Source: 55-13 sp037190145
GTDB taxonomy: Bacteria > Armatimonadota > Fimbriimonadia > Fimbriimonadales > Fimbriimonadaceae
Assembly (NCBI GenBank): GCA_037190145.1
Contig: JBBCJU010000004.1
Coordinates: 1-64,000 of the forward strand
DNA length: 64,000 nt
Reading direction: 5' to 3'
A model generated the notes under the pieces. That model searched no databases, was not told the DNA's origin, and was given only the letters and a program-made list of their open reading frames with translations. Below, one piece after another: positions 51,601 through 60,386 of this stretch. The translations under genes were made by a program, and so were the position numbers. How positions within the stretch are numbered: the first letter of the stretch is position 1; each line of letters opens with the position of its first letter.

Positions 51601-53298
51601 ACCTACTTAGTTCGGTCACACCCAGGTTCCGATGGACAGCCGGTTGTTGATCAAGGCATTCCAACCCCAGGAATTGGAGTTCTAACCAAAGTTCCTGATC
51701 CAGACAAACCGGACCAGTACAAGCAGATTCTCGCCAATCCATTCAACTTTTCCTTTAATGAGTTATCTCTTTCAAACTGGACATGGCAAGGTGGAGGCCT
51801 GGAAGGATTAGCAAGTTTGTACTTTGAGGGTTACAGCGGAACCCTTAGCGCCAGCCTTCCCTTCCGCTACCCGTTCGACCTGGTCCCCGGCGCTCCCGTA
51901 TCCGCCAAGTTGCTGGTCAGCAATCGGGAGATTAAGGACATATCGCAGCTAGCTACCGTTTTTGATACCGCGCGAAGTGAGGGACGAATCTTTGGTGAGG
52001 TGAATGTCTCAGGAACCAAGGAAAACCTATTGACGGTGGGCAATGTACAACTCGATGCTCCGCAATTGGTGGTTAAGGAAGGGGGACAAGTTTTCGAGAA
52101 CGCCAAAGCAAATGTTGGGTTCGAGCCCCAGAAGCTGGTCACTTCTCTTAGTGCGACCTCAGCAAATGGCGGAACCGTGAATGGCACCGCTTCCGCCCAG
52201 ATCCCAAGCTTGGATGAGATTCTGCGGATGTTTCGAGGCGGCACGATCGCAGAGATGTTTAGCTCCCCAGTCATGGGTGCCTTGGAGACGAATAACCTTG
52301 TCACAAATCTAAAGATTGGAACTGATGGGAACGTAGCCTCAACAGTATCCGGAAAGCTCGACTTAGCCGGCACCTTGAAAGAGCCCTCGATCAAGGGCTC
52401 GGTAAGACTAGATAAGTCTTCCATCGTCATGCCAAGCGAGTTTGCGGCACCCAAGGATTCGGGATCTCTAGGTATCAATCCTGAGTTCGATATTCGGGTT
52501 CAAACAAATTCCCCGGCAACCTTCAAGAGTTCTACCGCGGAGATTGATATGGCAGGCGGTGGCACGATTCAGGGGAATCTCAACTCACTGGATGTCAATG
52601 CACTCTTGCGGGTTACTAAGGGAAGCCTAAGACTCCCCACAACCCGAGTTACCCTTGAGCCAGGCGGCACTATTCGTCCTTCCTTTGCCATGTCAAATGG
52701 AGTTTCGGATGCGCGACTGGATGTGGAACTAGAGGGCAAAACTCGCGTGGTAGCCGCATCGCGGTACGGAGAAGGAGCCCAGCGATACGATGTCACTTTG
52801 GATGTAAGGGGCGACTTGCTGAAAGACGGTGGGCTTACGCTTAATGCAACGAGCGATCCGGGCGATCTAACCCAGGATGAGATTCTTGCTCTTCTCGGTC
52901 AAGTGAGTTTGATTGAAGGAATTGCCAGTGGAGTTCAAAGTGGAAACGCAGAGTCGCAGATCCGCGATGCTCTGGTCGGAATTGCTGTTCCATACCTGCT
53001 TGATCCCGTCACCTCAAAGATCGCCTCCGCCTTCACCCTAGACTACTTAACACTCGACATCAACGCCTTGGATGGAGCTTCGATCTACTTCGCGAAAACT
53101 CTGGGACGAAACTTAACTCTCCAAGGAAGTAGACAGGTCTCCCAGGTGGATCAGAACTATCCAATCAAATACGATTTGCGACTTTCCTATCAGTACCGGT
53201 TTGGCAATCGAGCCGACCGTCGTCGATTGAACTTCTTGATTGGAATGGACGAGACTCGTCCCTGGAAGATCGCCGTAGAATATAACTTCCGATTCTGA
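48628..53298 (+). CDS. tamB: translocation/assembly module TamB-like protein (DUF490, AsmA-like)
   Basis: 1556 residues. One N-terminal TM helix (FATVLAPIVILLFWGGTYLLACAEFLA) anchors it in the inner membrane. The remainder is a very long chain of beta-strands with repeated G-x-L/V-x-G patterns, the hydrophobic groove of AsmA/TamB bridge proteins. The C-terminal ~350 residues hold the DUF490 region (KGSLRLPTTRVTLEPGGTIRPSF, LTQDEILALLGQVSLIEG, LTLDINALDGASIYFAKTLG). TamB-like proteins span the periplasm and carry phospholipids to, or help assemble proteins in, the outer membrane. An Omp85 gene starts 34 nt downstream, giving the expected tamB-tamA/bamA pair in reverse order. Confidence 0.93.
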   Translation: MRAWSGLIRFATVLAPIVILLFWGGTYLLACAEFLANPGVPLKMAYKTPGGELEITASSYVLNTKSGDVTVVQPKVVGPDKSVLFYADRVEALGLPLLISDARKAVVKVRNAYATLQRGSDGKMDLLNYLPEQEGPSGDFPFAVQIDRAKLKYVDLTGTEKWTQNLALANIQVDGVGDRWMASGSGTLEKVGDLSLSVQNQPNTGLWLRGKTDRLELVDLFRAFRKTPEGRQTPELSDIDANSLVVRGPFELFLPSKSPARLQVDLSAEAEGFRYGKDIQAQRLEFNGLVSADGARGRLDASDNGLVADFTGFVTWKDAFGLDGVLNATAPRTQSLPKLLRDQVPQNLAVAGPIRYAGKLSYQEKPGWELSGNAQAGSISAYEEIVLSPSIDVNYSGSKLALKATNGVWRGSSVEGSLSLDSQTQRLSGALKLPNLNLSNLARRFHIDGLQGTGNLNLLLTGSVEKPVAFIRAQSNGSYLWNTDLPAATGRMVLAATLKDNRLRFEQAYIVTSAGSVSASGTYNLGTEQLNLVAVGSGIDLDRMNTDLEGIGRFKANIGGSLAKPRYSGSAELFGLTVQEQPIPVITTSFTGDLQSVVAQNLKVVKGASQANGQVSVRFKDMALNGEFQALGLQLSDFLGEQYLATIDLSDARLSGTLSNPSFSATAKASEIVLQNNKMDSASAIISFKSNLLEVDDFVAKIGEGGIEGFVSYDVSKGNGQANFTAEKIALQNFVPPNLGASLIAELSGEAGITFDGTGLKLGSGEGKLANVSINDTELGGGDWKFSANGEEVTGEAFVGTLGSSFDLTGFRYDLDSREVGGNAWVRNVQVQDLYKIGKQYLPSDNTQLATLFSQISGTLGLSVDLGGTVDNLSLSEGSFLAENLNYNLSETTYRPVGTLKADFQRTGKKWDINSLLWQGGPLGLDAKGTFTESGPIFIEGRIEDLDLSYLSLYSDSFTNLVGKIDSDFRLSGTTDEPLLQASPVSDNKAVTYLVRSHPGSDGQPVVDQGIPTPGIGVLTKVPDPDKPDQYKQILANPFNFSFNELSLSNWTWQGGGLEGLASLYFEGYSGTLSASLPFRYPFDLVPGAPVSAKLLVSNREIKDISQLATVFDTARSEGRIFGEVNVSGTKENLLTVGNVQLDAPQLVVKEGGQVFENAKANVGFEPQKLVTSLSATSANGGTVNGTASAQIPSLDEILRMFRGGTIAEMFSSPVMGALETNNLVTNLKIGTDGNVASTVSGKLDLAGTLKEPSIKGSVRLDKSSIVMPSEFAAPKDSGSLGINPEFDIRVQTNSPATFKSSTAEIDMAGGGTIQGNLNSLDVNALLRVTKGSLRLPTTRVTLEPGGTIRPSFAMSNGVSDARLDVELEGKTRVVAASRYGEGAQRYDVTLDVRGDLLKDGGLTLNATSDPGDLTQDEILALLGQVSLIEGIASGVQSGNAESQIRDALVGIAVPYLLDPVTSKIASAFTLDYLTLDINALDGASIYFAKTLGRNLTLQGSRQVSQVDQNYPIKYDLRLSYQYRFGNRADRRRLNFLIGMDETRPWKIAVEYNFRF

Positions 53299-53332
53299 TA
53301 ACGCAGCGAATTCTGAAGCATCTAAAAGTCGG

Positions 53333-55117
53333 ATGAAAAGGATGATGCGACTTACATGGGCTGTGGCTCTGGTCCTCACTGGGGCTGTTACATGGGCTTC
53401 AGGCCAGGTTGCCCGGCTCAATGTTATTGGGGCAACCCGAGTCAACCAGGAGGCTATCATAGCAGCCTCAGGCATCAAGCTTGGAGCGTCCTTATCTGAG
53501 GATGAGTTGCGTGCAGCCGAGGCGTCCATTGATCGCTTAGGATTTTTTAAGGCCGTTCATATCACCAAAGTCAAAACGGTCAATGGCGAGGAGTTGGTCA
53601 TTCAGGTGCAAGAGTGGCCCATCGTCGAAAAAGTCCAAGTTTCAGGAAACAAAGCTATTCCAACCGCCGATATTCTCCGCCTTCTTGATATTGAAATTGG
53701 AAAGATTTTTAACACGCGAACCCTACTCGAAAACGTACGTCATGTCAGGGAGTTATATGCTCGGCGAGGCTTTTTTGGTGACATCCAAGATATCGATTTT
53801 GTGGATGAAAACTCCACGACTTTGAACGTAACCGTCGTGGAAGTCACGGTGAATAGCGTCACCCCTTACGGCAACAGGCGAACCAAGAGCGATATTATCG
53901 AACGGCTTCTTAGCACCAAACCCGGGATGCCATTCAACCGTAATCGATGGGAATCGGACATGCGCAGACTTGCTGCCACGAACTGGTTCAAGGATGTGAA
54001 GTCTTACAGTCGTGAATCCAGCCTTGGAAAAGTTGACCTTGTGCCCACCGTAGAAGAAGGCAAAACTGGGGAGTGGACCGCTGGCTTAAGCACCGAACCT
54101 GGAAGCCCGATTGTGGGAACGTTTGGAATCTCTGAAGCCAATATTCGAGGAACTGGGCAATCCCTTGCCTTTCGAGGTGCGCAGGGCGTGAAGACGAATG
54201 GACCCACACTCGAAGTGAGCTACGGAAACCCATTCTTGACCAAACAGAACTTAAACTTTGGCCTGACGCTTTACACTCGCCAAACCTACCGGTTTGCTGG
54301 ACTTGGCGTCTCCAATGGTTCAGATCCCAGTGGGCAAGAGGCGCTGGGCGAACGAAGGACAGGGGCCGTTTTGGGAGTGACCAAACAGGTAGACCCCAGT
54401 TCTACGGCACAGGTTGGAATTAGGGTGGAGGATGTACAGTCAAACGAACAATCTTCCCCAGAAGAGACCGGAATCACCCGACAAAGTGGCTCTTTGGCCA
54501 GCTTGATTCTGGGATTCACGCGAAACCGGAGGGATGCAGAAACAGATCCTTCCCGAGGAGATTGGTTAAAGCTTGGGGTGGAGCCAGGGTTTAGCCGGAT
54601 CACTCGCGTCGGAGGTTCTCTTTCAGGCGGAGTTGGAGTAGGAGACCATACCTTTGTCAAATCAACGGCTGAGTACCGCGCCTATTGGTCCCCAGATCGG
54701 GGAAAGAATATGGAGACAGCCAAGGTTCCGTCTCGAGTCTATGCGCTACGTGTGCGCTATGGCTCTCTTTACGGAGAAGCGCCGTTCTCTGAGCAGTTCT
54801 TTGTGGGCGGCACAGACACGGTGCGGGGCTACGCTCAAGATCGCTTCTGGGGCAACCAGATGTTCATCAGCACGCTGGAGTACCGTCATCCAATAACGAA
54901 AGACATGGGCGTGATCGGCTTTGTCGACTACGGCGGAGCTTGGGGCGGGTATGGAGGCCTAAACAACTTCACCCAGTCAAGAGGTATTCAGATGAACCTG
55001 GGCTACGGTATTGGGATTAACTACCGGGTTCCACGGATCGGGCCGTTGAGGCTCGATTTTGGGGTAGATCGAGAGGGACGGGTCCGAACCCATTTCCAGA
55101 TTTCTACTCCGTTCTAG
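53333..55117 (+). CDS. second Omp85/BamA-TamA family protein, partner of TamB
   Basis: 594 residues. The signal peptide is LTWAVALVLTGAVTWASGQ, then POTRA domains at about 25-250 (VARLNVIGATRVNQEAIIAA, WPIVEKVQVSGNKAIPTADI, VNSVTPYGNRRTKSDIIERL), then the barrel with FFVGGTDTVRGYAQD and a last strand FGVDREGRVRTHFQISTPF. It parallels the bamA product at 31684-33459 along its whole length, including YGGAWGGYG, so the two are paralogs. Position 34 nt behind tamB suggests a TamA-like role. ATG 53342 and 53345 are alternative starts. Confidence 0.9.
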   Translation: MKRMMRLTWAVALVLTGAVTWASGQVARLNVIGATRVNQEAIIAASGIKLGASLSEDELRAAEASIDRLGFFKAVHITKVKTVNGEELVIQVQEWPIVEKVQVSGNKAIPTADILRLLDIEIGKIFNTRTLLENVRHVRELYARRGFFGDIQDIDFVDENSTTLNVTVVEVTVNSVTPYGNRRTKSDIIERLLSTKPGMPFNRNRWESDMRRLAATNWFKDVKSYSRESSLGKVDLVPTVEEGKTGEWTAGLSTEPGSPIVGTFGISEANIRGTGQSLAFRGAQGVKTNGPTLEVSYGNPFLTKQNLNFGLTLYTRQTYRFAGLGVSNGSDPSGQEALGERRTGAVLGVTKQVDPSSTAQVGIRVEDVQSNEQSSPEETGITRQSGSLASLILGFTRNRRDAETDPSRGDWLKLGVEPGFSRITRVGGSLSGGVGVGDHTFVKSTAEYRAYWSPDRGKNMETAKVPSRVYALRVRYGSLYGEAPFSEQFFVGGTDTVRGYAQDRFWGNQMFISTLEYRHPITKDMGVIGFVDYGGAWGGYGGLNNFTQSRGIQMNLGYGIGINYRVPRIGPLRLDFGVDREGRVRTHFQISTPF

Positions 55118-55162
55118 GTTCTAAATGGGGGCCCCATGATGCGGGCAACCCTACTTTCAGGT

Positions 55163-56473
55163 TTAGAGAATGGACTTCTCTTTGACCATGAAGTAGAAGT
55201 TCACCAAAGCCGTGGCTAAGTCTTGGGGTTCGGCTTCTAGACTATGAATGTTTGCCACCGACAATGCGATTCCCGCTTCTCTTCGATCCTTTGCCAGCAA
55301 TGCTGCGGCAGCCCGCATATACATCCCCTGCTGATGCTCAAGCGATGCCTCGGCTGCATTGGCAAGTCGAGGGTCTGCAACACGTGCCACCAAGACCAAA
55401 TGTCTTCTCACCAACGGCCCCATGGCAATCGTTAGCTCAAGCGCCTTATCCTGATTCTCGCAATCAGTAAAGGTTACGAGCAAGGCGCGGCGTTTCCAGC
55501 GAGAAGAAAGGTATGCAAACGCGGCCTTTGGATCGCTCTCTACAGGCTCCGCAACAAGATCATGCAATGCTTCGATGATAATGCCAATCTGATTTCGACC
55601 CTTGCGAGGGGGAATGTAACGCTTAACGACATCAGAGTAGACCAACAAACCCACAAAGTCACCCGCCATTGCGGCGGCGTGGGTGAGCATCAGACACGAG
55701 TCTAGGGCATGGTCTAGTTTGCGGACACCGTTCACCTCGGCCAACATTCCACGACCGACATCAATGACGATCATGACAGCCTGATTGCGCTCTTGCTCGA
55801 ACTGGCGCACAATCAGTTTGTCTCTACGAGCCGTGGCTTTCCAATCGATTTTTCGGAAGTCATCGCCCTCTGCATACTCACGCAAAGATTCGAACTCTGT
55901 TCCTAATCCACGTTGCCGTGAGCGTCTAATGCCAATTTCACGCAGGCGCCCTTGCTGTTTCAGCAATTCAAACTCCCGCAGGGCCAAGACGTTTGGATAG
56001 ATGCGGACGGGCTGCTCTGTGTTTAGCTTCACAATCCTATCCACAAGCCCAAGTGGACACTGAAGTTTTAAGTATGTGCCTCGAAAGAAGTCGGAGCCTC
56101 TTTCGGAGGGGGTTAGGTTGTATTCATACTCCACAACGCCCTCTCCTTTGATCGCAAGAGGAAACTCTTGACGAGAGGCCACACAGTTTGTGGGAGGTTC
56201 ATCTCTCAGCAATCCCTTGATAGGTTCCAATCCCTCATTCTCCAAGTGCAGGGCCACCTTGTTTGCGGCTCGAACGGATAGGACGGGATCAAAAATGCGT
56301 TGCAGTCGGAGAGTCTTCGTGGAAGGAGCGAGCCGAGAAGTTGCAATGGCGATGATCAGAAGCAAAACGTTGTAAGCAACCAAGATAAGAGGCTGATTTG
56401 CTTGGTAAGCGACAGCCGCCACGGGAATTCCGAGGATAACTGCTAACCAAAACCGCTTTGTAGGAACTATCAT
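55163..56473 (-). CDS. DUF58 domain protein
   Basis: 436 residues. Two N-terminal TM helices (FWLAVILGIPVAAVAYQA, ILVAYNVLLLIIAIATSR) precede a beta-rich domain. The DUF58 core has GLGTEFESLREYAEGDDFRKIDWKATARRDKLIVRQFEQERNQ (about 190-232), then a von Willebrand A-like fold starting IVIDVGRGML. DUF58 proteins usually accompany a MoxR ATPase and are tied to membrane or metalloprotein maturation; no MoxR gene is beside it here. It is divergent from the RDD gene with only 28 nt between starts. Confidence 0.9.
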   Translation of the reverse strand: MIVPTKRFWLAVILGIPVAAVAYQANQPLILVAYNVLLLIIAIATSRLAPSTKTLRLQRIFDPVLSVRAANKVALHLENEGLEPIKGLLRDEPPTNCVASRQEFPLAIKGEGVVEYEYNLTPSERGSDFFRGTYLKLQCPLGLVDRIVKLNTEQPVRIYPNVLALREFELLKQQGRLREIGIRRSRQRGLGTEFESLREYAEGDDFRKIDWKATARRDKLIVRQFEQERNQAVMIVIDVGRGMLAEVNGVRKLDHALDSCLMLTHAAAMAGDFVGLLVYSDVVKRYIPPRKGRNQIGIIIEALHDLVAEPVESDPKAAFAYLSSRWKRRALLVTFTDCENQDKALELTIAMGPLVRRHLVLVARVADPRLANAAEASLEHQQGMYMRAAAALLAKDRREAGIALSVANIHSLEAEPQDLATALVNFYFMVKEKSIL

Positions 56474-56501
56474 CTGCTAACCCTCCGGGTAGCATCGGAT
56501 C

Positions 56502-57248
56502 GTGCAAAACGACCTCGCGGTACTAAGCCCCGAGAAGACCATCATAACTTACCGACTTTCAAGCATCGGTAGCCGCATTGTGGCGCACATTGTGGATTTG
56601 ATGATTATCTTGGCGGTAATGTTCGCCGGCACCTCTTTGCTGAAGTCTATTATTGAGCGTTTCTTTCCCGAATTCGCTAACTTCATCGTCGCCCTGATCT
56701 CTACTTTCGGAATGTTTGCCTATTTCATCCTGTTTGAAGGTCTTTGGAATGGACAAACCATCGGTAAAAAAGTTGCGGGCATTCGCGTCAGGATGGCAGA
56801 TGGGCTGCCAATTACCTTTGCCGCGGCGATCGGAAGAAACCTACTACGCCCCGCAGACTTGTTTCCCGGAACTTACTTTATGGGTTTGCTAGCCATGTTC
56901 TGCTCACCCAAATCGCAAAGGTTTGGTGATTTGGTGGCGAATACGGTCGTGATTCATGAAAAACGAGCTATCCCTTACTTTACACCTGCGCCGCATTCTG
57001 CTGGCATTCATGCTCTAGAAGGCCAAATTGGCGACTTGAGGGGGATGACCAATGAAGAGTACAACGCCTTGCGCCGGTTTGCAGACCGTTTTCCTGAATT
57101 GCCTACAACCGTTCAAAACAAGCTGGTGAAAGAAGTTTTTCAGCCTATTGCGACTCGGCGAGGTATTCCTTCAATTTCTAATGTCCATCCGCTCTATTTG
57201 GCAGAGGCAGCGGTCATGAAATATGGTCGTGAAAATGGTTTGCTATAA
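56502..57248 (+). CDS. RDD family membrane protein
   Basis: 248 residues from GTG 56502. The RDD domain is at about 15-160: SSIGSRIVAHIVDLMIILAVMFAGTSLL, LFEGLWNGQTIGKKVAGIRVRMADG and SPKSQRFGDLVANTVVI. There are three or four TM segments, then a ~75-residue soluble tail with an LRRFADRFPELP helix. RDD proteins are poorly characterised; some act in ion transport. RDD and DUF58 genes are often neighbours in other bacteria, as here. Confidence 0.88.
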   Translation: MQNDLAVLSPEKTIITYRLSSIGSRIVAHIVDLMIILAVMFAGTSLLKSIIERFFPEFANFIVALISTFGMFAYFILFEGLWNGQTIGKKVAGIRVRMADGLPITFAAAIGRNLLRPADLFPGTYFMGLLAMFCSPKSQRFGDLVANTVVIHEKRAIPYFTPAPHSAGIHALEGQIGDLRGMTNEEYNALRRFADRFPELPTTVQNKLVKEVFQPIATRRGIPSISNVHPLYLAEAAVMKYGRENGLL

Positions 57249-57252
57249 CCTA

Positions 57253-57440
57253 TGTGGAAAGCAAGTGGAAAGCGTGGATAACAACTTTATCTGTGTAAAA
57301 CCATCCCCCTCAAACTTATACAAGCGTGAGTTTGTCCACAGGGTTTTCCACATTAGACTTTCATCATTTCTTAACGTGTTTGAACCTAAAGACCTACTGT
57401 CAAACTTGTATTTTGAGGCTTCGCTTGAAGGTTTTCCACC
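57253..57440. other. DnaA-box cluster upstream of recF (candidate oriC)
   Basis: In this AT-rich spacer two sites match the TTWTNCACA consensus exactly: 57292-57300 (minus, TTTTACACA) and 57344-57352 (plus, TTTTCCACA). Four match at 8 of 9: 57253-57261 (minus, CTTTCCACA), 57273-57281 (minus, TTATCCACG), 57332-57340 (plus, TTGTCCACA) and 57432-57440 (plus, TTTTCCACC); 57264-57272 (minus, CTTTCCACT) matches at 7 of 9. TCAAACTTRTA is repeated at 57310 and 57400. The next genes are recF and dciA. Origin function is inferred; DnaA control of recF is an alternative. Confidence 0.55.
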
Positions 57441-57503
57441 TAAAAGAGGCTGCTTAATAACAACAAGAGTCTTTACCAGCAGACTTTCCCCATAAGAAGA
57501 TAC

Positions 57504-58613
57504 ATGGGGGAAAGCACGATCGCCAATCGAATCCAGAGAGTGGACTTGAGCGACTTCCGAAACTATTCTCGGGAGACGATTCTTCTTTCTGAAGGGTTCA
57601 ATGTGATTGCTGGTCCCAATGCCCAAGGAAAGACGAATTTCTTGGAGGCCCTCTACTTGTTAGCCACCACCCGTCTTCTTCGCGGAAAACGTGATGTAGA
57701 GGCCATACGCGATGGTTCTGACCGAGCTGCCGTCACCGCAACTCAGTTTGAAACTGAGACTCAGCTAGGTTTTCTTCTGGAGCGAGGCACAAAGAAAAAA
57801 GCTCTTCTGAATGGATTGGCTTTGCCACGAGCTTCCGACTTAATTGGTCGACTCCGATGTGTCTGTGTTAGTGCGGCAGACATGGAGATCGTTCGAGGAG
57901 ATCCTGCACAAAGGCGTCTTTTTCTTGATTTAGAGCTATCTGCACTGTCGGGGGCATATTTACGACACCTCACCCTGTACAAGCGCGCTATGGAGCAAAG
58001 AAACGCCTTACTGCGCGATTCTCGTGAGAGATTTCATCCTCCAGAAGCATTTGAGATTTGGGAAGATCAGATAGCTCAAAACGGAGCAGAACTAAGATCG
58101 GCTCGTTTAAGGTTTGCCAATGAGTTAACTCCTTTTGCCGAAGCCGTTCATCGGGAAATGGGTTCTGGGGAAGGTTTGCAGATTCGCTACCATATCCAAG
58201 ATGAGGCTGCCGACTACGAAAGCCTCCGCGATGGACTCGCAAGGAATCGGGCGACTGATGTAGCTAGAGGAGCCACCACCCTGGGACCGCATCGTGATGA
58301 TCTCGATTTGCAGGTCAATGAGAAGGAAGCTCGGCTCTTTGGTTCTCAAGGACAGCAACGAACCGCAGTCATTGCCCTGAAGATGGCTTCTCTATCGCTC
58401 ATTCGAGACAGGGAGGGCGTACCTCCGATTCTGTTGCTTGACGACATTCTCTCCGACCTTGACGAAAAACGTCGCGCGATGTTGGTAGAAATCGTACTCG
58501 CACGTGCAGGACAAGCAGTGCTAACCTGTACAGAAGCCTCAGCCGCGGGACCTGTCATTTTGAGCCAGGCAAAGCTCTTTCACGTATACCAAGGATCCAT
58601 TACAGAACAATGA
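57504..58613 (+). CDS. recF: DNA replication/repair protein RecF
   Basis: 369 residues. An SMC-like ATPase that loads RecA at gaps with RecO and RecR. VDLSDFRNYSRETILLSEGFNVIAGPNAQGKTNFLEALYLL contains the family opening and Walker A. The DLELSALSGAYLRHLTLYKRAMEQRNALL arm follows, then TLGPHRDDLDL, the signature LFGSQGQQRTAVIALKMA and Walker B PPILLLDDILSDLDEKRR. Usual length. The stop overlaps the ATG of dciA (ATGA). In many genomes recF sits with dnaA-dnaN near oriC; dnaA and dnaN are not in this window. Confidence 0.97.
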   Translation: MGESTIANRIQRVDLSDFRNYSRETILLSEGFNVIAGPNAQGKTNFLEALYLLATTRLLRGKRDVEAIRDGSDRAAVTATQFETETQLGFLLERGTKKKALLNGLALPRASDLIGRLRCVCVSAADMEIVRGDPAQRRLFLDLELSALSGAYLRHLTLYKRAMEQRNALLRDSRERFHPPEAFEIWEDQIAQNGAELRSARLRFANELTPFAEAVHREMGSGEGLQIRYHIQDEAADYESLRDGLARNRATDVARGATTLGPHRDDLDLQVNEKEARLFGSQGQQRTAVIALKMASLSLIRDREGVPPILLLDDILSDLDEKRRAMLVEIVLARAGQAVLTCTEASAAGPVILSQAKLFHVYQGSITEQ

Positions 58614-59023
58614 AGAAAGTTGGACATATGGTTAGAGGAGCCGTCGGAAATGATGAGGTTATTCGTGCCTCCAAGGCCTTCAAAATCCTCCGTGATTGGT
58701 CTTCCATTGTGGGTGATGCGATGGCTCAAAGATCTTTCCCGGACCGATATGATCATGGAACCGTCTGGGTGGCGGTAGAGGGTTCTGCTTGGGCTCAAGA
58801 ATTGCGGATGCGGCGAGATCAAATTTTAGAAAAACTAAAAGAAAAGTCAGGTGATCCTACACTTTTCATCAATATGAGGTTTGGAGTTCGACCTCTGCCT
58901 AAGCCAGAGATAAAACCGGAGACTAAAGAAAAGAAACCGAAGCCGCCTCGAACCAATGAATCGATTAAAGAGATCGCTGAACGGCGACTAAGGAATTGGC
59001 CGGATGGTGGAAGTTCTACGTAA
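58610..59023 (+). CDS. dciA: DUF721 protein, DciA-type replicative helicase operator
   Basis: 137 residues. The DUF721 core is visible in ILRDWSSIVGDAMAQRSFPDRYDHGTVWVAVEGSAWAQELRMRRDQILEKL (about 24-76). A Lys/Pro-rich tail (KPEIKPETKEKKPKPPRT) follows. DciA is the ancestral loader/operator of DnaB helicase in bacteria that lack DnaC/DnaI. It overlaps recF by 4 nt and comEC by 20 nt, which ties replication initiation and recombination genes in one transcript next to the DnaA-box cluster. Confidence 0.9.
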   Translation: MKKVGHMVRGAVGNDEVIRASKAFKILRDWSSIVGDAMAQRSFPDRYDHGTVWVAVEGSAWAQELRMRRDQILEKLKEKSGDPTLFINMRFGVRPLPKPEIKPETKEKKPKPPRTNESIKEIAERRLRNWPDGGSST

Positions 59024-60386
59024 TCGACCTCTGCTTGTCTTTTCAGTTGCTCTTGTCATTGGTCTGTCGCTTCGCGAATATTCTTGGAATATTGTTTTTA
59101 TTCCTATCTTGGGATTTCTCTTGCGAGATTCTCGAAGTCTGATCACTCTATCTGTAGCCGGGCTACTTGGCCTTTTTCTTAGTCCAGATGTTCCTAGTAA
59201 GGGAGTGGAGCGAACTCAGTACATGAAATCCTCCGCCTACGTGGCATCGGTACCCCGTCTCTTTCCAGATGGGATTTCTTATGTTTTAGAAGTCCAGGGA
59301 AAGCGGCTTGCCGTCAGCGAGGATAAATCGGTGGATCGATCTTTGGGTGACCGATTGCTCATTGAAGGGATGGCAAAGCCACTCAGAGAAGGCTCAGAGA
59401 GTAATCAGCTTGCTAAAGGCATTGTTGGAAGGTTTGAACCGATCCGAGTAGAGGTTGTTTCTCCCGGTCCAAGCTTGTATCGTTCCGCAAGTTTGATTCG
59501 GAGCTCGTTTGTGGCTTTTACCCAGCGATCTATGTCCCCGGAGAGTGCGGCGATTTTAGATGCCCTTTGCTTTAATATTGAGGGCGGTTTGTCAGAAGAC
59601 TTTTCACAGAATCTGAGTACAACGGGAACGATCCATATTATCTCTGCATCTGGTTTGCACGTGATGGTGATCGCTTTTGCCGTTAATGGACTGTTGGGTT
59701 TGTTTCCTATTCCAAGGTCATTGAGATTGGGGCTCTTGGGAATGCTGCTTCTTTTCTATGCTGCAGCGGCGGGAATGCAACCGGCCATTATTCGATCGGT
59801 TTTGATGGCTATGCTGTCATTGTCAGCCTACTTGTGGCGTCGCGAAGCAGACTTGCTGTCAGCATTGGCCTTATCAGCGATTGTCTATTTGGTATGGCAA
59901 CCCCTGGGCATCTACAATCTTGGCTTCCAATTTTCATTTCTGACGGTTGGAGCATTTGCTTTGTTTGGCACCCTTCGCGAGAGCTTTTCTACTACTGCGC
60001 AAGGATTTCTCAAGGACTTCTTCGCCGATAATCTTCGCACTACCGGTATTGCTTATCTCTCGACGATTCCCATTTTGGTGTTCTACTTCGGGAGTTTTTC
60101 TTTGGTGGCGATTCCAACAAACTTGATCATCTTTCCAGCGGTGAGCTTTCTACTGATTGGGGGTCTGGCAACATTCGGGGTCGACTTAATCTTGCCAGGC
60201 ATCGGACAGGCATTTGCCAAGTTTCTACTTGAGCCCTTCATTGGCTTTTTGCAATCATGTGTAAATATGTTTGGTAGCCTAACCATATCTAGTATTCCCA
60301 GTCCATACTTTCATGGCTACTGGCTGGTACTGTTCTATCTTGTAGCTATTGGTTTGTTTGTGAAAGAACGTGTCCGCCCGGCTTAA
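59004..60386 (+). CDS. comEC: ComEC/Rec2 family DNA-uptake channel, membrane part
   Basis: 460 residues. An N-terminal pair of TM helices is followed by an OB-fold-like DUF4131 region (GISYVLEVQGKRLAVSEDK, about 85-150). The Competence domain (about 175-455) has LSTTGTIHIISASGLHVMVIAFAVNGLLG, YAAAAGMQPAIIRSVLMAML and NLGFQFSFLTVGAFALFG. ComEC conducts single-stranded DNA across the inner membrane during transformation. The usual C-terminal metallo-beta-lactamase domain is not fused but encoded by the next gene, which overlaps by 17 nt. Overlap of 20 nt with dciA. Confidence 0.93.
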   Translation: MVEVLRNRPLLVFSVALVIGLSLREYSWNIVFIPILGFLLRDSRSLITLSVAGLLGLFLSPDVPSKGVERTQYMKSSAYVASVPRLFPDGISYVLEVQGKRLAVSEDKSVDRSLGDRLLIEGMAKPLREGSESNQLAKGIVGRFEPIRVEVVSPGPSLYRSASLIRSSFVAFTQRSMSPESAAILDALCFNIEGGLSEDFSQNLSTTGTIHIISASGLHVMVIAFAVNGLLGLFPIPRSLRLGLLGMLLLFYAAAAGMQPAIIRSVLMAMLSLSAYLWRREADLLSALALSAIVYLVWQPLGIYNLGFQFSFLTVGAFALFGTLRESFSTTAQGFLKDFFADNLRTTGIAYLSTIPILVFYFGSFSLVAIPTNLIIFPAVSFLLIGGLATFGVDLILPGIGQAFAKFLLEPFIGFLQSCVNMFGSLTISSIPSPYFHGYWLVLFYLVAIGLFVKERVRPA

